Made by a program: the position numbers and the translations under genes. From Aeromonas schubertii (GTDB lineage: Bacteria > Pseudomonadota > Gammaproteobacteria > Enterobacterales > Aeromonadaceae), in NCBI RefSeq assembly GCF_000820105.1, contig NZ_CDDB01000033.1, positions 22,819 to 86,818 of the forward strand: a stretch of DNA of 64,000 nt. The letters run 5' to 3'. Below are positions 1-8,392 of this stretch, piece after piece (the stretch's first letter is position 1; each line of letters starts with the position of its first letter). The notes beneath the pieces are model-generated. The model saw nothing but the letters and a program-made list of their open reading frames with translations, had not been told where the DNA came from and did not search any database.

Positions 1-50
1 GATCTCAGGGGTTTGCATGTCAGTTGCCATTATGAGTTACGAGCGAGTGG

Positions 51-710
51 TTATTTTCCGGACTGCAGTATCTGTTTGACCGAATTGGCCGCATCGGCGA
101 TGTGGCGCTGCAGCAGCACCACGGCCTCATGTTTGCGCCGCTGTCGGCACAGGGCCAGCAGGTGGGCGTGTTCCCGTTCGGCCTTCTCGACCCCGTCGTG
201 GGCGAAGAGCAGCTCGAAACGGACATAGCGGTCACAGCTGAGGTTGATCTGGGCGATAAGCTCCAGAGCCTGGGGTCGCCCGGCGGCGCGATAGAGGGTG
301 GCGTGAAAGCGATGATTCAGCTCTGCCCAGCGTTCTACCCGGGTTCCGCTCTCCAGTGCCTGGTCAAACTCGGCCAAAATCGCCTCTGCCTCGGCAAAGG
401 TGGCCTCGGTCATCAGGTCGACGGCGTGGAACAGGGTATCGGCTTCCAGCAGGGCTCGCAAATAAAACAGCTCATCGATTGTGCTGCTCTCGAGTTCGGT
501 AACAACAGCACCACGATGGGCGGTGAACTTGACCAGCCCCTGGGCCTCGAGCTGCATCAGGGCCTCGCGCACCGGAATGCGGCTCACCCTGAGCTCCCGG
601 GCCAGGGCATCCTGACGCAGGGGGGCGCCGGCGGGGAGCTCGCCGCTGAGAATGCGGGCACGCAGGTTTTCCATCACCATCCGGGTTCGGGTCTGGTAGG
701 TCGCGGTCAT
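51..710 (-). CDS. GntR-family transcriptional regulator (FCD/FadR-type)
   Basis: A 219-residue DNA-binding repressor or activator. The N-terminal third (about residues 8-70) is a GntR winged helix, with VSRIPVREALMQLEAQGLV as the recognition helix region. The remainder is all-helical with the Glu/His-rich pattern of FCD ligand-binding domains (LRALLEADT, NHRFHATLYRAAG), which usually bind a metal plus a small carboxylate. ATG at 710 follows an AGGGATGAC ribosome site. It lies alone on the minus strand, so the regulated pathway cannot be named. Family assignment is firm; the effector is unknown. Confidence 0.85.
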   Translation of the reverse strand: MTATYQTRTRMVMENLRARILSGELPAGAPLRQDALARELRVSRIPVREALMQLEAQGLVKFTAHRGAVVTELESSTIDELFYLRALLEADTLFHAVDLMTEATFAEAEAILAEFDQALESGTRVERWAELNHRFHATLYRAAGRPQALELIAQINLSCDRYVRFELLFAHDGVEKAEREHAHLLALCRQRRKHEAVVLLQRHIADAANSVKQILQSGK

Positions 711-802
711 GTCATCCCTGTTGGTTTACCCGCGCTCCGGCGGGCCGGTCAGGCAGCAGACCACAGATGTGGCCTTCATGCAAGGCCTGCTGCCGAGACG
801 GT

Positions 803-1348
803 TCAGCGCTTGTGGGGGAGCATGTTGGTCAGGGTCGTGTCCTTGAGAATGTGGTGGTGATAGAGGGCCGCCGCCCCATGAAGGGCAATCAGGGCATAGC
901 CCAGATTGGCAATAAGCTCATGGGTCTCCTTAATCGGGCCACGCAGTCCCGGGTTGGGGGCGATGAGGGGGGGGAGCTCGCCCCCGAAGAAGGGAATGGG
1001 CTTGCCGGCGGCGCTCAGGGTCAGCCACCCCAGCAGGGGGAGCAGGATGATCAGGGCATAGAGGGCCAGGTGGGCGAGATGGGCCAGCTTCTCCATCCAG
1101 GCGGGCGGGGTGGGGACGATGCGTGGCGTAGGCCAGAGCAGCCGCAGCAGGACACGACCCAGAGCGATGAAGAAGATGCCAAGACCCAGCATGAAGTGCC
1201 ACTGCTTCATCAGGTCTCGCTCGACCGAACCTTTGGGAAAGACACCGCGAAACTCCATGGTGCTGTAGACGGCGATGATCAGTATCAGCGTCAGCCAGTG
1301 CAGGGTGGCAGAGGCCAGGCCATACCCTTGTTCACTATTTCGGATCAC
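803..1348 (-). CDS. Cytochrome b561 family protein
   Basis: A 181-residue inner-membrane di-haem cytochrome b of the bacterial CybB/YodB type, which passes electrons between quinol and periplasmic or membrane partners. Four hydrophobic segments are visible, with haem-ligand histidine candidates in the first (HWLTLILI), second (WHFMLGLGI) and last (LIALHGAAAL, followed by HHH). The start is GTG at 1348, placed by AAGGAG about 6 bases upstream. No partner dehydrogenase is adjacent. Confidence 0.85.
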   Translation of the reverse strand: MIRNSEQGYGLASATLHWLTLILIIAVYSTMEFRGVFPKGSVERDLMKQWHFMLGLGIFFIALGRVLLRLLWPTPRIVPTPPAWMEKLAHLAHLALYALIILLPLLGWLTLSAAGKPIPFFGGELPPLIAPNPGLRGPIKETHELIANLGYALIALHGAAALYHHHILKDTTLTNMLPHKR

Positions 1349-1572
1349 GTTCTGCTCCTTGGTTGAGAGACCCCGGGAGGAGGGGGCATGGGATTACCTT
1401 AATCCATAACGAGAGCAGGGTGAAAGCCCTCTCTCTTCACCTTGGCGGCCGACGGAAAACGGGTGTAGGCTGGAACCGGTGTTGAACATATTTTCACCGC
1501 TGCTTGCAATGGATGAGGGAGCTGGGCCACTCCACCTCCCACACTGTCTCGGTCTGATATGGAGCTCACAGC

Positions 1573-1689
1573 ATGAGTAAATCCCATGGCAAAGATGCCA
1601 AGAAGAAACCGCAGATGACCCTGAAAGAGAAACGGGAGGCCAAGCGTAACAAGGATGAGTTGAAGGGGGCCGGAGGGGCGATGAAATAA
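1573..1689 (+). CDS. Small highly basic protein, 38 residues
   Basis: A short reading frame beginning MSKSHGKDAKKK and ending GGAMK, with about a third of its residues Lys or Arg. A GGAG ribosome site lies 8 bases before the ATG, and a strong hairpin with a T run follows directly after the stop, so it has the signals of a complete one-gene unit. Composition suggests a nucleic-acid-binding or ribosome-associated peptide, but that is inference. I do not recognise a named family. Confidence 0.6.
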   Translation: MSKSHGKDAKKKPQMTLKEKREAKRNKDELKGAGGAMK

Positions 1690-1696
1690 CCGGAAC

Positions 1697-1722
1697 AAAA
1701 AGCCAGCATGCGCTGGCTTTTT
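1697..1722. terminator. Bidirectional rho-independent terminator
   Basis: Perfect 11-base arms AAAAAGCCAGC and GCTGGCTTTTT around a 4-base loop. It has a T run on both strands, so it can end both the small basic gene to the left and the convergent 88-residue gene to the right. Confidence 0.85.
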
Positions 1723-1723
1723 G

Positions 1724-1990
1724 TTACTCCTCGTCGTCTGCCCAGGGCATCTCGGGCAGAGTGTCGAGAAAGCCCTGATAACGCTCCAGATTAAAGGGGG
1801 CGCCGTCGGCCTCCATGGCCATCAGTTCGGCGGCCAGGGCACAGACGATGTAGTCGGTCGCCTCATCCCGGCTCATCCCTTTCATGGTCAGGCGCAGCAG
1901 GGTGGCGGTGGTGTGGGGCGGGTTGCGCTCGGAGAGCTGGTTGGCCACGATCTCGCGCAACATGGCTTCGTCGAACAGGGTATCGCTCAT
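1724..1990 (-). CDS. Conserved hypothetical protein, 88 residues
   Basis: A small acidic, mainly helical protein (begins MSDTLFDEAMLRE, ends MPWADDEE) with no signal peptide or membrane segment, so probably cytosolic. A GAGGAG ribosome site lies 6 bases before the ATG at 1990, and its stop abuts a shared terminator. The TLLRLTMKGMSRDEATDYIV stretch looks like a helical metal- or protein-binding module, but I do not recognise the family and propose no function. Confidence 0.6.
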   Translation of the reverse strand: MSDTLFDEAMLREIVANQLSERNPPHTTATLLRLTMKGMSRDEATDYIVCALAAELMAMEADGAPFNLERYQGFLDTLPEMPWADDEE

Positions 1991-2126
1991 GGGAACTCCT
2001 CATGGATGGAGCGGTAGTATATCACGGCGGAAAAGTGCATTTATTTTGTGTCGGAGCTGTGCGGGAGGATTTGAATTCATACTTGCTGGCGAGGGGCACC
2101 CCCTTTTTCCTGTGAGGACATTCAAG

Positions 2127-2948
2127 ATGCCTAGCATTGCTTCTCTGCTCAACGAGACGCAGAACCTGCCCAATATTCCCGAGGTGGTGAGAGACCTGAT
2201 CCAGTCCCTCAATGAGCGTGAGCCTGACCTGCTGACCATTGCCAAGCATATCGCCAAGGATCCGGTGATCTCTGCCAAGTTGCTGCGGGTGGCCAACTCG
2301 GCCCGTTTTGGTGGCAATCGTCAGATCGCCACCGTCAACGAGGCCGTGGTGCGGCTGGGGCTGGCGGTGGTGCGCAACATGGTGCTGGCCAGTGGCCTGA
2401 CCGGTGCCATGAGAGAGATACCCGGTATCGAGCTGCGCCACTACTGGCGCCATGTGTTCGAGGTGGCCGAGCTGGCTCGCCGCCTGGCGGCTGCCGCGGG
2501 GCGCAACGGGGAAGAGGTCTTCACCTGTGCGCTGATCCATGATCTGGGCCGCCTGGTCATGCACGCAGGGCTGCCGGAGCACACCATCCATCACATCGTG
2601 GATCTGGAGCCGACCAAGGGGCGTGCCAAGGCCGAGGCGCTGGTGGTGGGGTTCAACTACGCCCAGGTGGGGGCCGAACTGGCTCGCCAGTGGCACTTCC
2701 CTGACTTCATCTGCCGGGCGGTGGAGTACCACTACAACCCCATCAAGGCGCCCGAGTTCTCCCAGGAGGCTGCCCTCATCCACCTGGCCCTGGTGCTGTC
2801 AGCCCAGAGCGAGGTGAGTGAGGCACCTCCCCCCGAGTGGCCGGGGGAGATCTCGGCCCGCGTCGGCCTGGTCTGGGAGCGCTGCGCCCGGGTGTTGCTG
2901 GAGTCGCGGGAGCAGGATAACGCCTTCGCCTCCCTGTTGGCGGCCTGA
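2127..2948 (+). CDS. HDOD domain protein
   Basis: A 273-residue stand-alone HDOD domain, a catalytically inactive relative of HD phosphohydrolases used in bacterial signalling. The typical opening is visible (LPNIPEVVRDL, KDPVISAKLLRVANSARFG, AVVRLGLAVVRNMVL), followed by the relic HD core (ALIHDLGRLVM). No EAL, GGDEF or receiver domain is attached. I chose ATG 2127 because GTGAGGA lies just upstream and the HDOD domain starts there. The frame is open upstream to 1884, but that part overlaps the opposite gene. Confidence 0.85.
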   Translation: MPSIASLLNETQNLPNIPEVVRDLIQSLNEREPDLLTIAKHIAKDPVISAKLLRVANSARFGGNRQIATVNEAVVRLGLAVVRNMVLASGLTGAMREIPGIELRHYWRHVFEVAELARRLAAAAGRNGEEVFTCALIHDLGRLVMHAGLPEHTIHHIVDLEPTKGRAKAEALVVGFNYAQVGAELARQWHFPDFICRAVEYHYNPIKAPEFSQEAALIHLALVLSAQSEVSEAPPPEWPGEISARVGLVWERCARVLLESREQDNAFASLLAA

Positions 2949-3022
2949 GTCAGGGGCGGGAGACCGCCCTTGCCTTTTCCCCCTCCTCTCCGGCACCCTG
3001 TTCCTTTGCCAAGGAGTCCCCC

Positions 3023-3529
3023 ATGCTGATCGAAACCGAACACCTGCGCCTGCGCGAGCTGGTCGCCGGCGATGCCCCCTTTATTCTCGAGCTGCTCAAC
3101 GACGGGGATTTTCACCGTTACATCGGCGATCGGGGCGTGCGTACGCTGGAGCAGGCGCGCCACTATATCGAGCAGGGGCCCAGGGTCAGCTATGGTCGCC
3201 ACGGCTTCGGGCTCGGCATGGTGGAGGGGCGCAGCGATGGTGTGCCCATGGGGATCTGTGGCTTCGTCAAACGGGATCATCTGGAGCATGTGGACATAGG
3301 TTACGCCTTCCTGCCGGCCTTTCGCGGACGTGGCTACGCCCTCGAAGCGGCCCGGGCCGTGCTGGAAGATGGCCGTCGCCGTCTCGGCATCGAGCAGGTG
3401 CTGGGCGTGGTTACCCCGGAGAATCACGCCTCCATCCGCCTGCTGGAGCGGCTCGGCCTGCGCCTGCAGGGACGCGTCATGATGGGGCAGGATGAGTGCC
3501 TGTTGCTGGCCCTCTCGCCCGGCGATTGA
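3023..3529 (+). CDS. GNAT-family N-acetyltransferase (RimJ/RimL-like)
   Basis: A 168-residue acetyl-CoA-dependent acetyltransferase. It opens with the typical IETEHLRLRELVAGDAPFI strand-helix, has the beta-bulge GICGFVKRDHLEHVDIGYAFL and the acetyl-CoA pyrophosphate loop FRGRGYALEAARAVL, then the VTPENHASIRLLERLGLRLQ motif common to RimJ/RimL-like enzymes. AAGGAG lies 7 bases upstream. The acceptor (ribosomal protein N-terminus, amino acid or antibiotic) cannot be read from the sequence. Confidence 0.88.
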   Translation: MLIETEHLRLRELVAGDAPFILELLNDGDFHRYIGDRGVRTLEQARHYIEQGPRVSYGRHGFGLGMVEGRSDGVPMGICGFVKRDHLEHVDIGYAFLPAFRGRGYALEAARAVLEDGRRRLGIEQVLGVVTPENHASIRLLERLGLRLQGRVMMGQDECLLLALSPGD

Positions 3530-3586
3530 GTTTGGCGGCGCAAACGGGCACTCTGGGATCGTAGCCAAGCAGCAGGAAGCCAAGGA

Positions 3587-4057
3587 ATGAAGAACCTGGA
3601 TCAACTCGACCTCGATATCCTCTCTCATCTGTTTCGCGACGCCGGGATGACCAACAAGGATCTGGCCGCCCTGGTCGGCGTTGCCCCCTCGACCTGCCTG
3701 GAGCGGGTGCGCAAGTTGCAGGGTGAGGGGGTGCTCAAGGGGGCCCACTGCGAGGTGGATCACCAGGCTCTGGGTGGTCATATCCAGGCCATGGTCTCCC
3801 TGCGTCTGGCCCGTCACAGCCGCCAGATCATCGACGAACTGCGCGATGCCATCATCGGCCTGCCCGAGGTGATCAGCCTGTTCCACATGGGGGGCAAGGA
3901 TGATTTTCTGGTGCACCTGTGCGTACCCGACACCGACCACCTGCGCAACTTCGTCTTCGATCACTTCACCTCTCGGGAAGAGGTGGTGCACCTCGAGACC
4001 TCCCTGGTGTTTGAGCACAGATTCAGCCGCTCTCTCCCCTGTTTCCCCCGCTCCTAG
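3587..4057 (+). CDS. Lrp/AsnC-family transcriptional regulator
   Basis: A 156-residue regulator with an N-terminal AsnC-type helix-turn-helix (NKDLAALVGVAPSTCLERVRKL, about residues 24-45) and a C-terminal RAM ligand-binding domain (LPEVISLFHMGGKDDFLVHL) that in this family oligomerises and senses amino acids. The length matches small Lrp paralogues rather than global Lrp. It sits alone between an acetyltransferase and a DUF2442 gene, so the target is unknown. Confidence 0.88.
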   Translation: MKNLDQLDLDILSHLFRDAGMTNKDLAALVGVAPSTCLERVRKLQGEGVLKGAHCEVDHQALGGHIQAMVSLRLARHSRQIIDELRDAIIGLPEVISLFHMGGKDDFLVHLCVPDTDHLRNFVFDHFTSREEVVHLETSLVFEHRFSRSLPCFPRS

Positions 4058-4146
4058 GTCGCCTGTCTCTTCTCCTTTACAGCCGGGTGGCTCCTTTGGG
4101 TATGAGAGGGGAAATCCCCGGTGATGTCGCTCCCGCGGCGACTCCC

Positions 4147-4152
4147 TATAAT
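4147..4152 (+). promoter_or_regulatory. Candidate -10 element (TATAAT) upstream of DUF2442 gene
   Basis: A consensus TATAAT sits 31 bases before the ATG at 4184. No good -35 is present at 16-18 bases upstream (ATGTCG is the nearest), so this is a partial promoter call. Confidence 0.4.
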
Positions 4153-4183
4153 GGGCGCAAATCCATCATGGGAGCTGTCAAGG

Positions 4184-4444
4184 ATGCCGGTTTTTATCGA
4201 TGTGGAGTATCTCGCCCCCTGGCGCCTGTTTGTGGTGCTCTCCGACGGCACCACAGGAGAGCTGGATCTGGCCCCCTGGCGCACTCAGCCGCTGCTGGCC
4301 GGGATCGATGACGAACGGAGTTTTGCCCGGGTCAGCCTGGATGATCACCATCGTCTGAGCTGGCCATGCGGCTGCGTCATCTCGGCTCACGATGTCTATC
4401 ACCTCATCGCCACCGGACTTCGTTTTGGCGATCCGGTTTTGTGA
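4184..4444 (+). CDS. DUF2442 domain protein
   Basis: An 86-residue cytosolic protein starting MPVFIDVEYLAPWRLFVVLS and containing the DUF2442 pattern of a small beta sheet (TGELDLAPW) followed by a Ser/Leu-Trp-Pro-like core (RLSWPCGCVISAHDVYHL). Many members are encoded in toxin-antitoxin-like pairs with a DUF4160 protein, but no such partner is next to it. ATG 4184 was chosen because it is preceded by GGAG and a TATAAT; the longer upstream frame adds an unrelated, basic stretch. Confidence 0.75.
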   Translation: MPVFIDVEYLAPWRLFVVLSDGTTGELDLAPWRTQPLLAGIDDERSFARVSLDDHHRLSWPCGCVISAHDVYHLIATGLRFGDPVL

Positions 4445-4539
4445 TCCTGAACAAGATTACCGTTACGGAAAGGTTAGGGTGATTGCATTTTTCCCTGCCA
4501 GGGCGTAAAACCTGCGCAACATTTTGCCAACCAGTTTCC

Positions 4540-4574
4540 AAAGGGTCTCTCGTCTTCTCATGAGGCCCTTTTTT
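4540..4574 (+). terminator. Rho-independent terminator after DUF2442 gene
   Basis: Ten-base arms AAAGGGTCTC and GAGGCCCTTT (one G-T pair) enclose a 12-base loop and run into six T residues. It separates the DUF2442 gene from the TonB receptor. Confidence 0.75.
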
Positions 4575-4659
4575 GCGCTCCGAACGCAAACCTTTCCCCA
4601 GGGGTAATCTTGGTGGCAGATGGCACGACATCATAAAAACAGAAGCATAAGGAAAGTGT

Positions 4660-6624
4660 ATGGCTTGTTATTCGCGCAGCCCCCTGGCCCTGGCCGTCAC
4701 CATGGCCCTCCCTCTTCACGCGGCCGAGGTCCAGGTACTCGAGCCCATGGTGGTGGTCGCCTCTCGTCCCGCCGATACCCTGATGGTGACCCTGGATCCG
4801 AAAAAGCCCGGCTCTCCCATGCCGGCGGCCGATGGCGCCGGCTATCTGAAAAACATCACGGGGATGAGCATGGTGCGCAAGGGGGGGCTGGGTGGCGATC
4901 CCGTGTTGCGCGGCATGGGCATGTCCCGCCTCAATGTGCAGGTGGATGGTGGCATGCTGGCGGGCGGCTGCGGTGGGCGCATGGATCCGCCGACCGCCTA
5001 CCTCTTCCCCCAGTCGTTCGATCGTATCCGGGTGCTCAAGGGGCCCCAGTCTCTGGAGCACGGCGCCGCCCTGGCCGGCACCGTCCTGTTCGAGCGGGAT
5101 CAGCCCCTCTTCACCGAGCCCGGTCTGATGTTCGATGCCGCTGCCCTGGTGGGCAGCGCCGGACGGGACGACCAGATGCTTGATGGCAGCCTGGGTTCCG
5201 AAACGGGTTACCTGCGAACCCAGTTCACCCACTCCGACGCAGGCGACTACCAGGATGGCCACGGCGAGCGAGTGCGCTCCTTCTACCGCCGTGAAAATGC
5301 CACGGCCCAGCTTGGCTGGACGCCCACACAGCAGAGCCTCGTCGAGCTGACCGCCGAGCGCAGCAACGCCCGGGCTGCCTATGCGGATCGCATGATGGAC
5401 GGCCCCATGTTTGACCGGGAGTCGTTCGGTCTCAAGGCGCGCCAGCTCGAGATCAATGGCTGGTGGCAGCGCAGCGAGTTGACCCTGTGGGACAACTATA
5501 TCGATCACATCATGGATAACTTCTCCCTGCGCCCCAACGACGGGATGAAGCGCCTCTCCAACCCGGATCGGGAGAACCGGGGAGGACGCTGGGCCAACGA
5601 CGTCGCCCTGCCAGGCTCCCTGACCCTGACGGCGGGTCTCGACACCAACCGGGATCACCACAGGGGACGCGGCGGGGTCGATTACGCCAGCAAGCCGCGT
5701 ATGCAGACCCTCTCCTTCGAGCAGGATGGGCGTTTCGTTGAGCTGGGGGGGGAGTGGGGAGCCCACAGTGCCAAGACGGGGTATCGCCGGGATCGGGTGA
5801 AGACAGAGGCCTATGAGCAGGAGCGGGTGAGTGAGGCGGTGGTCGATCGCCTCGACAGCGCCTTCGCCCGCTACGAGTACCGCTTCGGCGTGCCGCTCAC
5901 CGGCTACCTGGCCTGGGGGCAGGCCGAGCGGGCTCCCGACTTCTGGGAGCGTAGCCGCGACACCACTCCCTTTCGCCTCAAACCCGAGCAGAGCCGCCAG
6001 TGGGATGCCGGCCTCGCCTGGCGTACCCGGGATCTGGACGTGACCCTCTCCCTGTTCGCCGCCGACATCGCTGACTACCTGCTCTACACCGCCCGTCCTG
6101 GCAGCAAGCCGGCCATGCGCAACGTGGATGCCCAGACCCGGGGCGGTGAGCTGGAGTTGCGCTGGCAGTTGGCCGAGCAGTGGCGTCTCGACGGCGGGGT
6201 GGCCTACACCTTCGGCATCAACCGGAGCGAACAGCGGGCCCTGGCCCAGATGCCGCCCCTGGATGGCAAGCTGGCCCTGACCTGGCAACCGCAGGAGCGC
6301 TGGAGCACGACTCTGGTGGGCCGCGCCGTGGCGAGTCAGGAGAGGGTCGACGTGGGGGCCGGTAATGTGGCCGGCCAGGATCAGGGGGAAACCCCGGGGT
6401 TTGCCACTCTGGGCTGGAGCGCCGCCTGGCAGTTGACCCCCGAGTGGCAGCTCTCCGGCGGGATCGACAACCTGTTCGACACCTTCTACTACGAGCACCT
6501 CTCCAAGTCGGTACACGCCAGCCAGGCCGACATCGGCTATGAGCAGAGCGGGCGTATTCCGGAGCCGGGTCGCACCTTCTGGCTCGGGGTCAACTACCGC
6601 TTCCGCAGTGCCGGGGCACTGTAG
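4660..6624 (+). CDS. oprC: TonB-dependent copper receptor (OprC/NosA family)
   Basis: A 654-residue outer-membrane receptor. A signal peptide (cleavage near PLHA/AEV) precedes a TonB-box/plug region (VVVASRPADTLMVTL). The plug carries the features of the OprC/NosA copper family: RKGGLGGDPVLRGMGMSRLN and then GGCGGRMDPPTAYLFPQSFD. The rest is a 22-strand barrel ending in FWLGVNYRF with further aromatics. OprC of Pseudomonas binds Cu and needs TonB for uptake, so a copper role is inferred by family. AAGGA precedes the ATG. The downstream Met-rich periplasmic proteins and PepSY protein fit a copper-related neighbourhood, but they are not in one operon with it. Confidence 0.85.
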   Translation: MACYSRSPLALAVTMALPLHAAEVQVLEPMVVVASRPADTLMVTLDPKKPGSPMPAADGAGYLKNITGMSMVRKGGLGGDPVLRGMGMSRLNVQVDGGMLAGGCGGRMDPPTAYLFPQSFDRIRVLKGPQSLEHGAALAGTVLFERDQPLFTEPGLMFDAAALVGSAGRDDQMLDGSLGSETGYLRTQFTHSDAGDYQDGHGERVRSFYRRENATAQLGWTPTQQSLVELTAERSNARAAYADRMMDGPMFDRESFGLKARQLEINGWWQRSELTLWDNYIDHIMDNFSLRPNDGMKRLSNPDRENRGGRWANDVALPGSLTLTAGLDTNRDHHRGRGGVDYASKPRMQTLSFEQDGRFVELGGEWGAHSAKTGYRRDRVKTEAYEQERVSEAVVDRLDSAFARYEYRFGVPLTGYLAWGQAERAPDFWERSRDTTPFRLKPEQSRQWDAGLAWRTRDLDVTLSLFAADIADYLLYTARPGSKPAMRNVDAQTRGGELELRWQLAEQWRLDGGVAYTFGINRSEQRALAQMPPLDGKLALTWQPQERWSTTLVGRAVASQERVDVGAGNVAGQDQGETPGFATLGWSAAWQLTPEWQLSGGIDNLFDTFYYEHLSKSVHASQADIGYEQSGRIPEPGRTFWLGVNYRFRSAGAL

Positions 6625-6719
6625 TGCGGTAACGGTTTCAGTCACGGCAAGGGCCCCCTCATCCCCGCTATGATGGGGCCCGATTCGATGCTTTTTTACT
6701 CCACAGCGGGAATATAACA

Positions 6720-8336
6720 ATGAAACACGGATGGACTCGCGCCGCGACCCTGGTCGCGGCTACGCTCTGGCTCGCCGCCTGCGGCGGCGGTGGCAGCAGC
6801 AGCGGAACCGCTTCCCCCACGCCCCCCACCAATCCCGAGATCAAACCCGAGCCGGCCACCCGGGCCTGCTATGGCCAGAGTCAGGCGGCCTGCAACCTGC
6901 GCATGTATCAGGTGATGGTCGAGGCCTTCGTCGACGGGGACACCCGCCGGGGTTACGGGGTGGGCTACGGTCCCTCGGGTCATATGGGGGATCTGGCCGG
7001 CATCCGCCAGAATCTTGATCATATCGCCTCCCTCGGGGTCAACGCCCTCTGGCTCACCCCGGTGTTTGACTCCTGCGCCGGCCAGGGGGGAGACGAACGG
7101 CTCAATGCCACCGGCTATTTCGCCTGCGACTACTTCAGGGTCGACCCCAACTTCGGCAGCAACGCCGAGCTCAAGGCGCTCATCGACGCGGCTCACGCCA
7201 AGGGGCTCTACGTCATCCTCGACGGGGTGTTCGGCCATGTGAATCGGGTCGGGGTGAGTCAGCCCTCCCCCGAGGGCCGCCTGCCGGCTCTCAAGAGCGG
7301 TGGTGCCGACTATCCGGGGCAGTTGGTGGACTTCAGCCAGCCCCAGAGCCTCGCCTATTTCCAGGAGGTGGCTCGCCACTGGGTCGAGCAGTATGGCATC
7401 GATGGCTGGCGCCTCGATCAAGCCTATCAACTCGATCTCGAGAGCTGGCGCGCCATCCGCAAGACGGTCGAGGCTGCCAGCGCCGCCCGCAAGGCCAGAG
7501 GGGAGAGTTGGGGCACCCTGGGTTATCTGGTGGGCGAGGTGTGGGACGGGGCCGATGCCATCAGCCGCACCGCCTATGGCCCGGCCGATGCGCCGGCCCT
7601 GCCGTCGGCCTTCGACTTCCCCCTGCGCTACGGCCTGATGCAGGCCCTGGCGGTGGAGGAGTCGGGCAAGGGGGGGCAGGGGGCCGCCGTGCTCGATGCC
7701 AGATGGAACCGGGTGGAGAACTACCCGCCTCACGCCATGCCCAACCTGATGCTGGGCAATCACGATCTGGTGCGCTTCGGGGATCTGCTGCAGCGCGGCG
7801 GCTTCTCCCCCGAGAGTTACTGGCAGCGTCACAAGGCGGCGTTCAGCTTCCTCGCCGCCCGCTCCGGCCCCATCACCCTCTACTACGGTGAGGAGTGGGG
7901 GGATGAGGTGCCTGGCTTCGCCGCCAAGGTGTCGGGTGCGTGCGCCGATCAGGGGTTGTGTGACGATCATGTCGCGCGCAGCAACGGCAAGGTGCCGGCC
8001 ACCTTCAGCCCGGATGCCGACCAGCGCGATCTCAAGGCCTATCTCGGCAAGCTGATGGCCCTGCGGGCCGCCCATCCGGCCCTCTATCGGGGTGAGCGGA
8101 CCAAGCTGGTGGCCGAGGGGAGTCTCTACGGTGACATCAAGTCGGCGGACGGGGAGCAGATCCTCTACCTGCTTAACCTCTCCACTGCCCCCCTGAGCTA
8201 TACCCTGCCGGCCGGCAAGCTGGGCAGCGCCGGCAGCCTGGAAGATCTGCTGAGCGGCGAGAAGATCCTGCTCGGCGGTGGCAGCCAGGCCATCGAGGTG
8301 GCGCCCCTCACCGGTCGCTTCCTGCTGGCGCGATAG
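6720..8336 (+). CDS. GH13 alpha-amylase-family lipoprotein
   Basis: A 538-residue glycoside hydrolase. A lipobox (LAAC, Cys21) followed by a Gly/Ser/Pro linker predicts a membrane-anchored lipoprotein. The (beta/alpha)8 barrel shows the GH13 signatures: DGVFGH (168-173), GWRLDQA with nucleophile Asp233, GEVW with acid/base Glu273, and GNHD with Asp349. A C-terminal beta domain ends the protein. The substrate is presumably an alpha-glucan or maltooligosaccharide, and action at the cell surface or periplasm complements the pullulanase at 39.7 kb. It is 95 bases from the receptor gene and could share its transcript. The Shine-Dalgarno is weak (GCGGGA). Confidence 0.88.
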   Translation: MKHGWTRAATLVAATLWLAACGGGGSSSGTASPTPPTNPEIKPEPATRACYGQSQAACNLRMYQVMVEAFVDGDTRRGYGVGYGPSGHMGDLAGIRQNLDHIASLGVNALWLTPVFDSCAGQGGDERLNATGYFACDYFRVDPNFGSNAELKALIDAAHAKGLYVILDGVFGHVNRVGVSQPSPEGRLPALKSGGADYPGQLVDFSQPQSLAYFQEVARHWVEQYGIDGWRLDQAYQLDLESWRAIRKTVEAASAARKARGESWGTLGYLVGEVWDGADAISRTAYGPADAPALPSAFDFPLRYGLMQALAVEESGKGGQGAAVLDARWNRVENYPPHAMPNLMLGNHDLVRFGDLLQRGGFSPESYWQRHKAAFSFLAARSGPITLYYGEEWGDEVPGFAAKVSGACADQGLCDDHVARSNGKVPATFSPDADQRDLKAYLGKLMALRAAHPALYRGERTKLVAEGSLYGDIKSADGEQILYLLNLSTAPLSYTLPAGKLGSAGSLEDLLSGEKILLGGGSQAIEVAPLTGRFLLAR

Positions 8337-8355
8337 CCCTTTCCTGCCGTGAAAC

Positions 8356-8381
8356 AGTGAGGCCCCTTCCGGGGCCTCACT
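8356..8381. terminator. Bidirectional hairpin terminator
   Basis: An 11-base perfect stem (AGTGAGGCCCC / GGGGCCTCACT) with loop TTCC lies between the convergent amylase and PepSY genes. T runs are poor on both sides, so termination may be inefficient. Confidence 0.65.
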
Positions 8382-8392
8382 CGTTGTGGGTG

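Noticed and set aside
4558-6720. Long open frame antisense to the TonB receptor
   Set aside because: High-GC codon bias keeps the opposite frame open. No ribosome site, no recognisable domain, and the plus-strand gene is clear.
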